From NCBI RefSeq assembly GCF_003664035.1, contig NZ_RCCK01000014.1:124001-188000 (forward strand): a stretch of 64,000 bases of DNA. Direction: 5' to 3'. Source of the DNA: Pedobacter alluvionis (GTDB lineage Bacteria; Bacteroidota; Bacteroidia; Sphingobacteriales; Sphingobacteriaceae). The translations under genes were made by a program, and so were the position numbers. Within the stretch, counting starts at the first letter, position 1; each line of letters begins with the position of its first letter. The notes beneath the pieces were generated by a model, which made no database searches, had not been told where the DNA came from, and saw nothing but the letters and a program-made list of their open reading frames with translations. This document shows positions 1-8,746 of this stretch, piece by piece.

Positions 1-50
1 AAGGTGCCAATTCCTGACCGGATAACATGGTGTTATCTGGAGATATAAAT
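1..50 (+). promoter_or_regulatory. SAM-I (S-box) riboswitch, 3' half, truncated by window edge
   Basis: The first bases read GGTGCCAATTCC, the conserved joining segment before P4 of SAM-I aptamers. A perfect 7-bp hairpin GATAACA/TGTTATC (21-37, loop TGG) fits P4, and GGAGATATAAAT (39-50) fits the 3' side that closes the aptamer. The 5' half (P1 5' strand, P2, P3) lies outside the window. The downstream gene metY is a classic target. About 257 nt separate the aptamer from the metY start. They hold hairpins at about 152-193 and 224-239 (TCCCGA/TCGGGA) but no textbook terminator with a T run, so the expression platform is unclear. Confidence 0.8.
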
Positions 51-307
51 TAGAACTGATGAAAACATTAAATCTTCAATCGCTAAGCGAACCCAGTGCA
101 AGCCTTAAAAAGATAGCAAAAACTTCTATTTCTACTTTTTTCGATAGGTGTGCAATTACTTGTATGTGCTGTTGCATACAGTAATCTAAAAAATCTTCCT
201 TTTTTGTTTCTTTCAAACTGGAAGGTCCCGAAACATCGGGATACGCCCTGCTAGGTTTTAAAATCAACCTAAATCACTACGTCTCATCAATAAATAAAAC
301 AGAAATC

Positions 308-1639
308 ATGTCAACATCATATAAATTTGAAACTTTACAATTACACGCTGGCCAGGAAATAGATCCAACAACAGGCTCGAGGGCTGTGCCAATTTACCAA
401 ACTACTTCTTACGGATTTAAAAACGCTGAGCATGGTGCCAACTTGTTTGCTTTAAAAGAGTTTGGCAACATTTACACCAGGATTATGAATCCGACTAATG
501 ATGTTTTCGAAAAACGTATTGCAGCTTTAGAAGGCGGTGTAGCTGCTTTGGCGGTAGCTTCAGGACAGGCCGCACAGTTTATCGCATTGAATAACATTTT
601 AGAAGCCGGCGATAGTATCGTTTCTTCTTCGCACATTTACGGCGGAACTTATAACCAGTTTAAAGTTGCTTTTAAACGTTTAGGTATCCATGTCGATTTT
701 GCTAATCCAGATGTTCCTGACGAATTTGAAGCTAAAATTACCGACAAAACGAAAGCCATTTATCTCGAAACCATCGGCAACCCGGCATTTAGTGTTCCTG
801 ATTTTGAGAAAATTGCTGCAATTGCAAAGAAATACGATTTACCTTTAGTTGTTGATAATACTTTTGGCGCAGGAGGTTATTTGTTTAAGCCTTTAGAACA
901 TGGAGCAAATATTGTTGTAGAATCGGCAACGAAATGGATTGGCGGACACGGAACAAGCATTGGTGGTGTGATCATTGATGGCGGAAACTATAACTGGGGC
1001 AATGGTAAATTCCCTCAATTCTCTGAACCATCAGCAGGTTATCATGGTTTGGTTTTCAGCGATGTTTTCGGCATCGGCGGACCATTTGGCAACATCCAGT
1101 TTATCATCCGTGCACGTGTGGAGGGATTAAGAGATCTTGGTCCTGCCCTATCCCCTTTTAATTCTTTCCTTTTATTGCAGGGCTTAGAAACCTTATCGCT
1201 CCGTGTACAACGCCATGTTGATAATGCTTTAGAACTGGCTACCTGGTTAGAAAATCATCCATTGGTTCAGGAAGTACAATATCCGGGATTAGCGAGTAGC
1301 AAATATAATAACCTGGCAAAAAAATATTTAAGTAACGGCTTCGGTGCAGTTTTATCTTTCGAATTAAAAGGAAGTAAAGAAAATGCCACACAGGTTATTG
1401 ATAATTTAAAACTGGTTTCTCACCTCGCAAACGTTGGCGATGCAAAAACGTTGATTATCCAGCCATCGGCAACCACACATCAACAATTGAGTGAAGATGA
1501 GCAACTGGCCGCAGGTGTAAAACCAAACGCATTACGGGTTTCAGTCGGTATTGAGCATATTGATGATATTAAGGCCGATTTCGAGCAGGCTTTTGCATCT
1601 ATTCACGCTCAGGTTTCTACAGATAGTTTATTAGCCTAG
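308..1639 (+). CDS. metY: O-acetylhomoserine sulfhydrylase (PLP enzyme)
   Basis: Converts O-acetylhomoserine and sulfide (or methanethiol) to homocysteine (or methionine) in the cytosol. The 443-residue length and the N-terminal LQLHAGQEIDPTTGSRAVPIYQTTSY segment (broken here only for description) are typical of the Cys/Met metabolism PLP family. The PLP lysine is K209 in SATKWIGGHG, and the aspartate that contacts the pyridine ring lies in VVDNTFG. The ATG at 308 begins the conserved N-terminus. It is the first gene of a metY-metX-hom run, 30 bp from metX, behind a SAM riboswitch, so repression by S-adenosylmethionine is expected. MetB-type gamma-synthases are shorter and lack the long insertion seen here, so metY is preferred. 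Confidence 0.95.
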   Translation: MSTSYKFETLQLHAGQEIDPTTGSRAVPIYQTTSYGFKNAEHGANLFALKEFGNIYTRIMNPTNDVFEKRIAALEGGVAALAVASGQAAQFIALNNILEAGDSIVSSSHIYGGTYNQFKVAFKRLGIHVDFANPDVPDEFEAKITDKTKAIYLETIGNPAFSVPDFEKIAAIAKKYDLPLVVDNTFGAGGYLFKPLEHGANIVVESATKWIGGHGTSIGGVIIDGGNYNWGNGKFPQFSEPSAGYHGLVFSDVFGIGGPFGNIQFIIRARVEGLRDLGPALSPFNSFLLLQGLETLSLRVQRHVDNALELATWLENHPLVQEVQYPGLASSKYNNLAKKYLSNGFGAVLSFELKGSKENATQVIDNLKLVSHLANVGDAKTLIIQPSATTHQQLSEDEQLAAGVKPNALRVSVGIEHIDDIKADFEQAFASIHAQVSTDSLLA

Positions 1640-1669
1640 TCCCGTTCATTTTCTGAATACAACATAACA

Positions 1670-2728
1670 ATGAGTACAGCATCAACGTATAATTATAATA
1701 AACAGTTCAAATTAGAGAGCGGAAAAAAAATCCGCAACCTGCAAATTGCTTATCAAACTTATGGCAAATTAAATGCAAATAAAGATAATGTAATTTGGGT
1801 TTGCCACGCACTGACTGCCAATGCTGATGTTTTTGAATGGTGGGAAGGTTTATTCGGTCAGAATGCTTTGTTCAACCCGGAAGATCATTATATCGTTTGT
1901 GCCAATGTTTTAGGTTCGCATTATGGCAGTACCAACCCATTAAGTACCAATCCGGTAACAGGTTTACCTTATTACCTTTCGTTTCCGCAGTTTACGATCC
2001 GCGATTTAGTATCGGCACATCAGTTATTGGCTTCACATTTAGGTATTGATTATATTAAATTATTAATCGGTGGTTCTTTGGGTGGGCAACAAGCTGTAGA
2101 GTGGAGTATTTCGGAACCGAATAAAATTGAAAACCTAATCCTGATTGCCACCAATGCGGCCCATTCTCCATGGGGAATTGCGTTTAACGAAAGTCAGCGT
2201 TTAGCCATTACCACAGATAGAACTTTTTATGCCAACCAACCGAATGGAGGTAGCAAGGGTTTAAAAACTGCCCGTAGTATTGCACTTTTAAGTTACAGAA
2301 CGTATAGTGCTTATGGCAGTACGCAGGTAGAAAGTGTAAACGATAAGACTGACAATTTCAGGTCGTCTTCTTACCAGAACTATCAGGGAGAAAAGCTGAT
2401 CAACCGCTTTAATGCTTACAGTTATTATTATTTAACGAAAGCTATGGACAGCCACAATGTGGGCCGTAACCGAAAAAGTATTGGTGATGCACTAAACCTA
2501 ATTACGGCAAATACTTTGGTAATCGGGATAGAAAATGATGTTTTGTTTCCTTTATCGGAGCAAAAATATCTGGCAGATCATATCCCTGGGGCAGAATTTT
2601 GCGCCTTGCATTCTGATTATGGACATGATGGTTTTTTAATCGAAACAGATGCTTTGACTAACGTCATCGGAAACTTTATGAAGGAAAGCCGTAATAAAAA
2701 AATCATCAAATTACAGCATACTGCCTAA
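1670..2728 (+). CDS. metX: homoserine O-acetyltransferase
   Basis: Acetylates homoserine with acetyl-CoA and so supplies the MetY substrate. It is an alpha/beta-hydrolase-fold protein of 352 residues. The nucleophile elbow GGSLGGQQ carries Ser136; the acid is probably the Asp of IGIENDVLFP and the base the His of DYGHDGF near the C-terminus. The HALTANADVFEWW segment (oxyanion region) is characteristic of MetX. It follows metY by 30 bp and is very likely co-transcribed under the SAM riboswitch. Homoserine O-succinyltransferase activity occurs in some MetX relatives and cannot be excluded from sequence alone, but the adjacent metY favours acetyl transfer. Confidence 0.95.
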   Translation: MSTASTYNYNKQFKLESGKKIRNLQIAYQTYGKLNANKDNVIWVCHALTANADVFEWWEGLFGQNALFNPEDHYIVCANVLGSHYGSTNPLSTNPVTGLPYYLSFPQFTIRDLVSAHQLLASHLGIDYIKLLIGGSLGGQQAVEWSISEPNKIENLILIATNAAHSPWGIAFNESQRLAITTDRTFYANQPNGGSKGLKTARSIALLSYRTYSAYGSTQVESVNDKTDNFRSSSYQNYQGEKLINRFNAYSYYYLTKAMDSHNVGRNRKSIGDALNLITANTLVIGIENDVLFPLSEQKYLADHIPGAEFCALHSDYGHDGFLIETDALTNVIGNFMKESRNKKIIKLQHTA

Positions 2729-2849
2729 AAAGGTAGAGGGTTGAAGGTATAAAGGTAGAAGGTATAAAACTCGATACCAGAACAAATTTAAAAAAATAAG
2801 AACAGCGATATCGGTGTAATCCACCTATCTGTATAATCACTTTATAATA
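2729..2849 (+). repeat. degenerate short tandem repeat between metX and hom
   Basis: The spacer begins with imperfect iterations of GGTAGAAGGTATAAA (about 2731-2768), then plain A+T-rich DNA. No hairpin terminator is visible, so read-through into hom is possible. Similar stutter sequences, with other words, occur in several other spacers of this window (see findings). Confidence 0.5.
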
Positions 2850-4094
2850 ATGAGTAAGAATTTAAAAATCGGTTTATTTGGTTTCGGCGTTGTAGGGCAA
2901 GGTTTATTGGACATTATCCAAAGCCAGAACCTGAACCTGGAGATCATTAAAATCGCGATAAAAGACCCAAGAAAGAAACGTAGCCTCAATAAGGATCTGT
3001 TTACTACGGACCGCAACGAAATACTGAACAATACAGAAATTAATACAATTGTAGAATTGATTAATGATGCCGATGCTGCCTACGAAATTGTAACTAATGC
3101 GTTAAAAAACGGTAAAAATGTAGTCTCGGCCAATAAAAAAATGATCGCCACACACTTAAAAGAACTGGTAGATTTACAACAGGAATATGGCACTTCCCTA
3201 TTGTACGAAGGTGCTGTTTGTGGCAGTATTCCAATTATCCGTAATTTAGAAGAATATTACGATAATGAGTTATTCCATGCTTTGAGTGGGATTTTTAATG
3301 GCTCATCTAATTATATTTTATCAAAAATATTCAACGAAGGACAAAGTTACGATTCGGCATTAAAAGAAGCGCAGGATTTAGGTTTCGCAGAAACCGATCC
3401 AATTTTAGACGTGGGAGGTTATGATCCAAAATATAAACTGGCCATTGCTACCGTACATGCTTATGGTTTATTTGTAAATCCTGATGCGATTTTAAACATT
3501 GGTATACAGAACCTTTCTGATTACGACATTAAATATGCACGTGAGAAAAATTTCAAAATTAAGTTGGTTCCCACAGCACGTAAGGTCAATACAAAAGATA
3601 TTGTGACCTATGTACTCCCTAAACTGGTAGCTAAAGATGATTTTCTCTACAACGTAGAAAACGAGTACAATGCAGTTGCAGTTCAGGCAGCTTTTGCTGA
3701 TAAACAGTTTTTCTATGGTAAAGGTGCGGGTGGCCACCCTACCGGTGCTGCAGTACTATCTGATATTGCTGCTTTACGTTACGATTATCGATATGAATAC
3801 AAAAAATACCATTCGGAAAATGGTGTAAAACATACAGAAGAAATTCTTTTAGAAGTTTATTTGCGTTATGCGGATGAATATCTGATTACATTATTAGAGT
3901 TTGACAACATCAGCGAACGTTATGCGGCCAGCAGCTATAAATATGTGGTTGGAACGGTTAAATTAGAAAGCTTGATTAAAAACCGCGACTTACTATTGGA
4001 TGAATCTGTTTTTGTGGCCTACACCGGCAGACAGATTTACAAACAGGAGCAATTGAGTGAAAATGTTTTTGCCGAGGAACTGGCAAGCCTATAA
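2850..4094 (+). CDS. hom: homoserine dehydrogenase
   Basis: Reduces aspartate semialdehyde to homoserine, feeding MetX and threonine synthesis. The 414-residue protein starts with a Rossmann motif GLFGFGVVGQGLL (about residues 8-20). It continues with the signature SANKKMIATHLKEL, GAVCGSIPIIRNLE and the catalytic-domain segment GIFNGSSNYILSKI, then ETDPILDVGGYDPKYKLAIA. The C-terminal 90 residues could be an ACT-like regulatory part, but this is weak. No aspartokinase domain is fused. Position behind metY-metX makes a methionine-branch assignment natural; a strong hairpin at 4140-4164 ends the unit. Confidence 0.93.
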   Translation: MSKNLKIGLFGFGVVGQGLLDIIQSQNLNLEIIKIAIKDPRKKRSLNKDLFTTDRNEILNNTEINTIVELINDADAAYEIVTNALKNGKNVVSANKKMIATHLKELVDLQQEYGTSLLYEGAVCGSIPIIRNLEEYYDNELFHALSGIFNGSSNYILSKIFNEGQSYDSALKEAQDLGFAETDPILDVGGYDPKYKLAIATVHAYGLFVNPDAILNIGIQNLSDYDIKYAREKNFKIKLVPTARKVNTKDIVTYVLPKLVAKDDFLYNVENEYNAVAVQAAFADKQFFYGKGAGGHPTGAAVLSDIAALRYDYRYEYKKYHSENGVKHTEEILLEVYLRYADEYLITLLEFDNISERYAASSYKYVVGTVKLESLIKNRDLLLDESVFVAYTGRQIYKQEQLSENVFAEELASL

Positions 4095-4139
4095 CTTATT
4101 TTTAAGGTTATTTTTTTTATTTGTTTTGTTGTTAAGTAC

Positions 4140-4164
4140 AAAGGCCGGAGCGATTCCGGCCTTT
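4140..4164. terminator. bidirectional terminator between hom and the toxin gene
   Basis: Inverted repeat AAAGGCCGGA / TCCGGCCTTT with a loop of about five bases, T-rich on the + side and with a T run on the minus-strand side as well. It lies between convergent genes (hom stops at 4094, the toxin gene stops at 4170). Confidence 0.85.
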
Positions 4165-4169
4165 TGCGT

Positions 4170-4514
4170 TTACTTAAAATTTTCTAAAATACGCTGCCTG
4201 TCTTCACTTTCCTTATCGTTTTTATGATAAAGTTCAATAAAAACTATCTTTTTTTCTTCTTCGAAATAAGCATATATTAACCTCAAACCAGAGTTTACCC
4301 CGCGGCCTTTTAAACTATCGCAGGTAATTTTTTTAATCTTAATTACACATGTGGTAATGCCTAAATTATCAATACGAAAACTAAAAGGATTGCGCTCATC
4401 AGGCTTTACCCTTAAAATTATCTTTACATCTTCCAAATCAGATTGCAGACTACGATATCGCTTCAAAAGCTTTTTTAGATCCTTGTCAAATTCGTTTAGT
4501 GATTCAAAAATCAT
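4170..4514 (-). CDS. RelE/ParE-fold toxin of a Panacea-type toxin-antitoxin pair
   Basis: A 114-residue basic protein. The N-terminal helix pair (EFDKDLKKLLKRYRSLQSD) and the C-terminal strand pattern GLRLIYAYFEEEKKIVFIELYHKNDKE resemble RelE/HigB/ParE-family ribosome or gyrase toxins, notably the YHKNDKE ending common in that group. Its start lies 2 bp after the stop of the upstream HTH-Panacea gene, so the two are translationally close and probably one operon. The toxin target cannot be read from the sequence. Fold recognition here is by eye, so the family call is moderate; the pairing with a Panacea antitoxin supports it. Confidence 0.7.
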   Translation of the reverse strand: MIFESLNEFDKDLKKLLKRYRSLQSDLEDVKIILRVKPDERNPFSFRIDNLGITTCVIKIKKITCDSLKGRGVNSGLRLIYAYFEEEKKIVFIELYHKNDKESEDRQRILENFK

Positions 4515-4516
4515 AG

Positions 4517-5317
4517 TTAATCGTTATCATCTTCATCATACACACGAACAGAATAAGGTAGTTCCCGATAGAAAGCTAAATTATAGCTAATATCCTTGCC
4601 TTCTTCTGTAACTTCCCAAGGTAAATCTTTATGCGAATAATCACTTATAGCCGTAGCCGACCAATCGCTCATTTGTTCGATTACTTTATCTATAACATCT
4701 TTTTCACTTGCCTTGAGTAAGGTTAAATCAGCTTTTACAAGTGGCAGATAGCGCTTTTGTGGATAACCTTTAAATTCTGTTTTTATTCGCTGAAGCTGAT
4801 TCGCATCTATCATTTGATTGATAATCGCATCTAACTTTTGAGGAATAGGGCCATAAGGCAGCTTTTTATACTTCGCACCTGTTAAATGCTCTTCATATAA
4901 TTCGTAATAATTAAAATCAGAAAAATAAAGGAGTTTATACAGTACGGTTTCACCAACGTTAGGTTTGCCAGCGCAGTGCTCTAAAATGTAAAGCAAAACG
5001 TTTTTAAACTTATTGATATTTAAAGTAGGGACAGAAATGCGTTCTTCTACGAGCTCTTCGTTTGTTTCATCAGGTAATTTTAAGCTTTGATTGGTTAGAA
5101 AATCTTTGGTCATAAAATCATCGAGAGAAAAACCCAGAACTATAGATAACCGTTGCATTTCGCTTAAGCTAACACTCCTGTTTCCCAATTCTATTTGTGC
5201 CAGGGAGGGCCTTGAAATCGCAATGTTTTTTGCCAGATCCTCCTGAGAGAAACTTTTTATTAAACGCAGTTTAGCTATTCTCTCACCGATTTCCTTTTTA
5301 GATAGTTCGTACCCCAT
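4517..5317 (-). CDS. XRE-type HTH fused to Panacea (DUF4065) antitoxin domain
   Basis: A 266-residue protein. Residues about 9-66 form a Cro/C1-type helix-turn-helix (GERIAKLRLIKSFSQEDLAK then SRPSLAQIELGNRSVS). Residues about 105-235 match the Panacea/DUF4065 (GepA-like) domain: VLYKLLYFSDF, then KYKKLPYGPIPQKLD. Panacea domains are known antitoxins that neutralise many unrelated toxins. The HTH suggests that it also binds its own promoter. It precedes the RelE-like gene by 2 bp, antitoxin first. The 5' region shows AACAAAAC tracts but no clear operator palindrome. Confidence 0.82.
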   Translation of the reverse strand: MGYELSKKEIGERIAKLRLIKSFSQEDLAKNIAISRPSLAQIELGNRSVSLSEMQRLSIVLGFSLDDFMTKDFLTNQSLKLPDETNEELVEERISVPTLNINKFKNVLLYILEHCAGKPNVGETVLYKLLYFSDFNYYELYEEHLTGAKYKKLPYGPIPQKLDAIINQMIDANQLQRIKTEFKGYPQKRYLPLVKADLTLLKASEKDVIDKVIEQMSDWSATAISDYSHKDLPWEVTEEGKDISYNLAFYRELPYSVRVYDEDDND

Positions 5318-5432
5318 AAATCAAAGATACGCTTTGTTTTAAAACAAAACAATAGCATGATCTATTTAAGAACAAGCAGTTATAACAAACAGAAATCAAA
5401 TCACTAACGTTTTAATCCTGGATATTTTATAG

Positions 5433-5876
5433 TTACTTTACCTTAATGTATTTCTCAATAATCACCCGGTCTACCCCTGCTGCTTCCACCTTCTCTATAC
5501 CTTTCTGAATCAAGGTATCGTTATGGATGGCAAGTTTGAACTTAAAAGTTTTACCCTCCCAGTTTTTATCCTTATAATATTCCAGATGCTCGGTATAATC
5601 ATCTTTATCTAAAACAAAAGTTCCACCTCCGGCATCAAAGTTAGTACTATCTTTAACATCAAGGCTGTGCCTTAAAAATGCAAAATGGCTGTGATTGAGA
5701 ATTTTGATCATTTTCAGTTTACCCGAATAATCTGTGGTTTTACTTTTTCCATTTTCAATGGTTGTAGCCGATAGTAACTGCCATGTGCCCTGAATATTAA
5801 GCTCCTGATCATTTGCGTTTCTACCAGCACAAGAAAATAGTGAAAGTACTACGAGTAGCACTAAAATATTTCTCAT
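5433..5876 (-). CDS. small lipoprotein, lipocalin-like
   Basis: A 147-residue protein with a lipoprotein signal: MRNILVLLVVLSLFSCAG, where the lipobox LFSC places the lipidated Cys at residue 16. The body begins NIQGTWQLLSATTIENGKS and continues as alternating strands, the pattern of lipocalin-like/DUF4488-like domains of Bacteroidota. Probable location is the periplasmic face of the outer membrane. Function unknown. It lies 26 bp after the transporter gene on the same strand and may share its transcript. Confidence 0.6.
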   Translation of the reverse strand: MRNILVLLVVLSLFSCAGRNANDQELNIQGTWQLLSATTIENGKSKTTDYSGKLKMIKILNHSHFAFLRHSLDVKDSTNFDAGGGTFVLDKDDYTEHLEYYKDKNWEGKTFKFKLAIHNDTLIQKGIEKVEAAGVDRVIIEKYIKVK

Positions 5877-5902
5877 AAATTTATTATTTGGCTGTTTTAA
5901 TA

Positions 5903-6673
5903 TTACCCTCTGCCCGCCATTTTAATTAATTTGTGGGCAAGATCTTTACCCAGGTATCCATCAATAATGGCATGTACTCCATATAAAATTGGTGTCATTA
6001 AAATAGCCACCGCGAATTTATAAGTATAATTCACCAAACCTATTGCGGCAACCATTTGCCAACTGTAGTGGTACTGAGGATTTAAATAAAAGGCGATAAA
6101 GATGACCACAAAGCTATCAATCAATTGCGATACCAGCGTTGAGCCCGTAGCACGCAGCCACAGTGCGCGTTCGCCTGTTATCTTTTTAATCCGGTGAAAA
6201 ATCAAAACATCTGATAGCTGTCCTATAATAAAAGCCGTAATTGAACCTACAATAATCCACATGCCCTGACCAAAAATCCCTGCAAATGCATTGTTCATAT
6301 TTAAGTCTTCACCATTAATTTTTTGGTGTACCCAAAAATCGGCAGCGCTTAAATGCATAGAGCCCCAAACTACAAGAAAGGCAAATGCGATTAAAATTGA
6401 AGTGAGGATAGATAAAAAACGGACTTGCTTTACACCAAAATATTCATTTATAATATCCGTCATAATGAAAATGATTGGCCAGGTTAATACTCCTGCCGAC
6501 ATGACAAAGGAGAGATGCGGAACGCCCAGTAAATTAATATCGAACTTTTTAAAACCCAGCGTTTCTTCGACACTGAATAGCTTAACTCCAATAAACTCTG
6601 ATAATATAGCATTTGCCACAAAAAAGCTACCCAGAATGAGTAGTAAACGGCTTTCTTTTGTCTTAAAAGTCAT
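5903..6673 (-). CDS. yhhQ: queuosine precursor transporter (VUT family)
   Basis: An inner-membrane protein of 256 residues with about six hydrophobic segments. It carries the conserved VUT/YhhQ patterns: ANAILSEFIGVKLF near the N-terminus, WPIIFIMTDIINEYFG, and SQLIDSFVVIFIAFY. Family members import preQ0/preQ1 for queuosine tRNA modification. No preQ1 riboswitch was recognised in the 170 bp upstream, and no que genes are adjacent. The assignment to the family is firm; the substrate is inferred from the family. Confidence 0.85.
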   Translation of the reverse strand: MTFKTKESRLLLILGSFFVANAILSEFIGVKLFSVEETLGFKKFDINLLGVPHLSFVMSAGVLTWPIIFIMTDIINEYFGVKQVRFLSILTSILIAFAFLVVWGSMHLSAADFWVHQKINGEDLNMNNAFAGIFGQGMWIIVGSITAFIIGQLSDVLIFHRIKKITGERALWLRATGSTLVSQLIDSFVVIFIAFYLNPQYHYSWQMVAAIGLVNYTYKFAVAILMTPILYGVHAIIDGYLGKDLAHKLIKMAGRG

Positions 6674-6869
6674 AGACTATAAATCTATAAATAAATAGCA
6701 GATTTAGTATAACAATCATCATATTTTTAACACAGATGCACAAAGATTACGTAGCCACCTGTTTTAATAGTTCAATATAAAAATTTGATTTTTACAATCG
6801 TTCGACTGTAAAAATAGGTTAGCAACTTAAATCTCACAATCTTTGCACCATCAAAATCCGGTAATCTTC

Positions 6870-8096
6870 ATGGCTAAAAAACAACACTTTTATCTCATAC
6901 TCATTTTAGGTTCATTGGCGGCACTTGGCCCTTTCTCCATCGACATGTACCTTCCTGGTTTTGTTGATATTGCAAAGGATTTAGGGAGCAATGAATCAAC
7001 TGTAGCACTTTCACTTTCAAGTTTTTTTATCGGGATTTCTGCCGGCCAGTTGTTGTATGGTCCGCTTCTGGATAAATTTGGAAGAAAAAAACCTTTATAT
7101 TTTGGTTTAGCGCTATATATTTTTGCTTCTTTTTTATGTTTGGCTGTAACTGATGTAAATCAATTGATTGTTTTACGTTTCGTTCAGGCCATCGGGAGCT
7201 GTGCCACTGCAGTAGCTTCTATAGCAATGGTTAGGGATTTGTTTTCTGTAGAAGAAAGCCCGAAGGTATTTGCTTCCTTAATGTTGGTTATCGCTGTTTC
7301 ACCTATGCTTGCCCCAACCGCAGGTGGTTACTTAATTTCGGCATTAGGCTGGAAATATGTATTTGTGTTTTTAGGATTGATGGCTGTTTTAATGCTCCTG
7401 GCTTCCATTTTCAAACTGCCCGAAAGTTATAAGCCTGATCCGAATTACTCCTTAAAACCTAAACCCATTTTAACCAATTTCTTTACCGTTTTAAAAGAAC
7501 CTCAATTTTATACTTATGCTTTAATTAGTTCAATTACCTTTTCGGGATTATTCGCCTACGTATCGTCCTCGCCTCAGGTATTTATGAAAATTTATGAGGT
7601 AAGCAAAACCGGTTATGGCTGGATTTTCGCTTTGCTTTCTGTAGCATTTATCGGATCGAGTCAGGTAAATAGCTTAATACTTAGATGGTTTACCAGTAAA
7701 AAAATTGTCACCTATGCACTTATTGCTCAATGTATTTTCAGTTTAATCTTTTTGATTTTTGCGTTAAACAATTGGCTGAGTTTATATTCTACGATAGGCT
7801 TTATTGCATTTTTTTTGGCCTGCTTAGGTTTAATAAATCCAAATGCTGCTGCCTTGTCGCTCGCACCATTTACCAAAAATGCCGGCAGTGCATCGGCATT
7901 AATGGGAGCCTTGCAAATGGGATTAGGTGCTTTAGCCTCGGTAATGGTAAGTTTATTTAGCGAACACTCAGTTGTACCGATGCCTTTGGTAATGACAGCC
8001 GCGGCCTTTATTGCTTTGTTTTGTTTATTGATTGGCAGAAGATTTATTACAACTGAAGTGGAGACATCGAATGATACTGCTGTTGTAGCGCACTAG
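6870..8096 (+). CDS. MFS multidrug exporter, Bcr/CflA subfamily
   Basis: A 12-helix major facilitator of about 408 residues. Diagnostic segments are FSIDMYLPGFVDIAKDLG in helix 1, GISAGQLLYGPLLDKFGRKKPL (motif A, shown in part) and RFVQAIGSCATAVASIAMVRD in helix 4, all typical of Bcr/CflA drug exporters. I chose the ATG at 6870 because the conserved N-terminus (KKQHFYLILILGSL) follows it; an in-frame TTG at 6843 would add nine unlikely residues. An ATCTTTG element just upstream could be the -7 box. It is a single-gene unit, divergent from yhhQ. Confidence 0.85.
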   Translation: MAKKQHFYLILILGSLAALGPFSIDMYLPGFVDIAKDLGSNESTVALSLSSFFIGISAGQLLYGPLLDKFGRKKPLYFGLALYIFASFLCLAVTDVNQLIVLRFVQAIGSCATAVASIAMVRDLFSVEESPKVFASLMLVIAVSPMLAPTAGGYLISALGWKYVFVFLGLMAVLMLLASIFKLPESYKPDPNYSLKPKPILTNFFTVLKEPQFYTYALISSITFSGLFAYVSSSPQVFMKIYEVSKTGYGWIFALLSVAFIGSSQVNSLILRWFTSKKIVTYALIAQCIFSLIFLIFALNNWLSLYSTIGFIAFFLACLGLINPNAAALSLAPFTKNAGSASALMGALQMGLGALASVMVSLFSEHSVVPMPLVMTAAAFIALFCLLIGRRFITTEVETSNDTAVVAH

Positions 8097-8746
8097 CATT
8101 TACCACTAAGACACAAAGGCGGTATCATAAATAGTTGTCATCCTTACAATTAATTAATCGTTTAAAATCAAGACGTATAACTGTCTTCTTATGTCCCATG
8201 GCTCGGTCTTGCCTCGGCTCGCCGCCGCCGAAGGGCTCTTTCTTTTTGGCAGCAAAAAGAAACAAAAACTGCCGGCTGAAAATTTTTCTTTCGAAGCTAG
8301 TATGTTGGCTTAGGCAGTGCAGCCCGAAAAATTTGTTAGGCCGGGTTTAGGTAGAACGGAGATACCGTACTATGGCCTTAGTTGGGTGGAAATGCGAAAG
8401 CAGTTAAATAATGTTTATAAAGATTTGTAAAACAAACGTCAATGATAGGATCAATTATTGTATAAAAATCAATATGAATGACAGATGGAAAAAGCAGGTA
8501 AATGGCCCTGAAGTGTCGTCATTTCTACGGTAGCGGATAAATCTTTAATTCAATAACTTGCTACCAAGATCTCTCCATTTCGTTGCACTCCATTCGAGAA
8601 GACGACCATTCTATTGGAGTCTGTCAATAACAGCCTGTAGAAGGACCTCTTTAAATACCTCGCAAATCGTTTTGAAAAGCTCAACCTGACAAGTTCGAAT
8701 GGAATCACAAATATGATACGGTCTCTCCGTATGTTGGAGCATAAAA
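8097..8746. repeat. gene-free spacer with two dispersed-repeat types
   Basis: No credible gene. About 8195-8345 is a G+C-richer repeat with the hairpin TTTCTTTTTG/CAAAAAGAAA around GCAG (about 8248-8272). About 8555-8600 contains AGATCTCTCCATTTCGTTGC, the dispersed family also seen at 49416-49506 and 53262-53400. Open frames here are short and follow the repeats, so I do not call them. Confidence 0.5.

Noticed and set aside
76..267. 63-codon minus-strand frame in the metY leader
   Set aside because: It lies wholly in a riboswitch-controlled leader, antisense, with no family features; chance is more likely.
8135..8350. 71-codon plus-strand frame after the MFS gene
   Set aside because: It follows a dispersed G+C-rich repeat and its hairpin; composition (Arg, Cys, Leu, Ser) is that of a translated repeat.
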